From NCBI GenBank assembly GCA_016290695.1, contig JAEEUX010000161.1, positions 1 through 5,953 on the forward strand: a stretch of 5,953 bases of DNA, written 5' to 3'. The notes beneath the pieces were generated by a model that was not told the DNA's origin, made no database searches, and saw only the letters and a program-made list of their open reading frames with translations. This document shows, piece after piece, positions 5,619 through 5,953 of the stretch. How positions within the stretch are numbered: the first letter of the stretch is position 1; every line of letters starts with the position of its first letter. Origin of the DNA: Oscillospiraceae bacterium. Lineage in GTDB: Bacteria > Bacillota > Clostridia > Oscillospirales > Oscillospiraceae. A program made the translations under genes and the position numbers.

Positions 5619-5646
5619 GCGCGGCTGACGGATTCGTCAGCCGCGC
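5619..5646 (+). terminator. Hairpin terminator downstream of the YjiH-family gene
   Basis: GCGCGGCTGACG (5619-5630) pairs perfectly with CGTCAGCCGCGC (5635-5646) around a GATT loop, a 12-bp stem. TTTG follows on the plus strand. On the minus strand the exit sequence is AGTATTTCTTTTATCC, so it could also stop leftward transcripts. It lies 203 nt after the yjiH stop, which is far for a dedicated terminator. Confidence 0.75.
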
Positions 5647-5681
5647 TTTGCCTTGCATAGACCACAACGATTGCACAAAAC

Positions 5682-5715
5682 ACAGCGGGCTGCGGCTTCT
5701 GCCGCAGCCCGCTGT
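5682..5715 (-). terminator. Intrinsic terminator of the chemotaxis receptor gene
   Basis: A perfect 15-bp stem (5682-5696 with 5701-5715) encloses a 4-nt loop. On the minus strand it is followed by GTTTTGTG, a T-rich exit, whereas on the plus strand ATATC follows. It starts 26 nt beyond the receptor stop codon, the expected place. Confidence 0.85.
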
Positions 5716-5741
5716 ATATCATGCATATCAATGACAATGTA

Positions 5742-5953
5742 TCACTCTTCTTTGAGTGTGAACTTTTCAACGAGACTCTTGAGCAGTCTGGACTGCTTGG
5801 AGAGGTCTTCGCTGGCCGCCGCAGTCTCCTGGCTCGTCGCGGAGTTGTTCTGAACAACGTCCGCAATCTGGCTGATGCCCTCGCTGACCTGCGCGATAGA
5901 CTCTGTCTGAAGCTCGGAGGCCTCGGCCATGTCGTTCACGGCGTTCGTAATCT
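5742..5953 (-). CDS. Methyl-accepting chemotaxis protein, C-terminal fragment
   Basis: This is the end of a membrane chemoreceptor that controls the kinase CheA through CheW. The frame is open to the right edge, so the ligand-binding and most of the signalling domain lie outside; the GTG at 5939 is an internal valine. The visible 70 or so residues form the returning methylation helix of the coiled-coil signalling domain: ITNAVNDMAEASELQTESIAQ, then VSEGISQIADVVQNNSATSQETAAASEDLSKQ with the heptad spacing and Gln/Glu/Ser/Ala pattern typical of the family. The tail ends VEKFTLKEE, without the NWETF-type pentapeptide some receptors use to tether CheR and CheB. Its gene converges with yjiH, with paired terminators between. 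Confidence 0.93.
   Translation of the reverse strand, partial: ITNAVNDMAEASELQTESIAQVSEGISQIADVVQNNSATSQETAAASEDLSKQSRLLKSLVEKFTLKEE

Noticed and set aside
3937..5676. A 579-codon open frame on the minus strand lying opposite the YjiH-family gene
   Set aside because: It is a mirror effect of C-ending hydrophobic codons: TTC, ATC, GTC and CTC read in antisense as GAA, GAT, GAC and GAG, which gives its D/E/G/N-rich composition. It has no recognisable domain, and the plus strand encodes a clear membrane protein family with a good ribosome site.

Overview
The window looks like chromosomal DNA of a motile, Gram-positive anaerobe of the class Clostridia, most plausibly a gut Oscillospirales-type organism. 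This is inferred from gene content: an iron-dependent alcohol dehydrogenase, a cell-wall 3D-domain protein of the YabE/YocH kind (a Firmicutes hallmark), a YjiH-type membrane protein and a methyl-accepting chemotaxis protein. AGGAGG-like ribosome sites, moderately high GC with frequent ATA isoleucine codons, and GC-rich intergenic repeats point the same way. No rRNA, tRNA, CRISPR array, transposase or phage gene is visible.

Layout, left to right. Bases 1-827 (+) are the C-terminal part of a group III (iron-type) alcohol dehydrogenase. A strong GAAA-loop hairpin (845-872) follows. A PlsC-like acyltransferase (904-1707, +) and a NUDIX hydrolase (1714-2205, +) sit 6 nt apart and are probably co-transcribed. 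The NUDIX gene is visibly poorer in GC than its neighbours. Bases 2206-2671 hold no gene. They contain a mosaic of GC-rich palindromes bounded by perfect 29-nt inverted repeats (2223-2251 and 2546-2574), then the terminator of the next gene. A 3D-domain cell-wall protein (2672-3496, -) is driven by a perfect-consensus vegetative promoter (3562-3590). A divergent intergenic region (3497-3927) carries that promoter, an AT-rich stretch, a second promoter pointing right and a GC-rich structured leader. The leader precedes a 495-residue YjiH-family membrane protein (3928-5415, +). Bases 5416-5741 contain a repeat-like segment with translated character but an in-frame stop, then two strong hairpins serving as convergent terminators. 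The C-terminal tail of a chemotaxis receptor (5742 to the right edge, -) closes the window.

The genes do not form one pathway. The left block is general metabolism and lipid synthesis, the middle is cell-wall maintenance, and the right is membrane transport and sensing. I see no convincing undescribed multi-gene system. The parts most worth a second look are non-coding: the inverted-repeat mosaic, the structured yjiH leader, and the pseudo-coding repeat before the convergent terminators.
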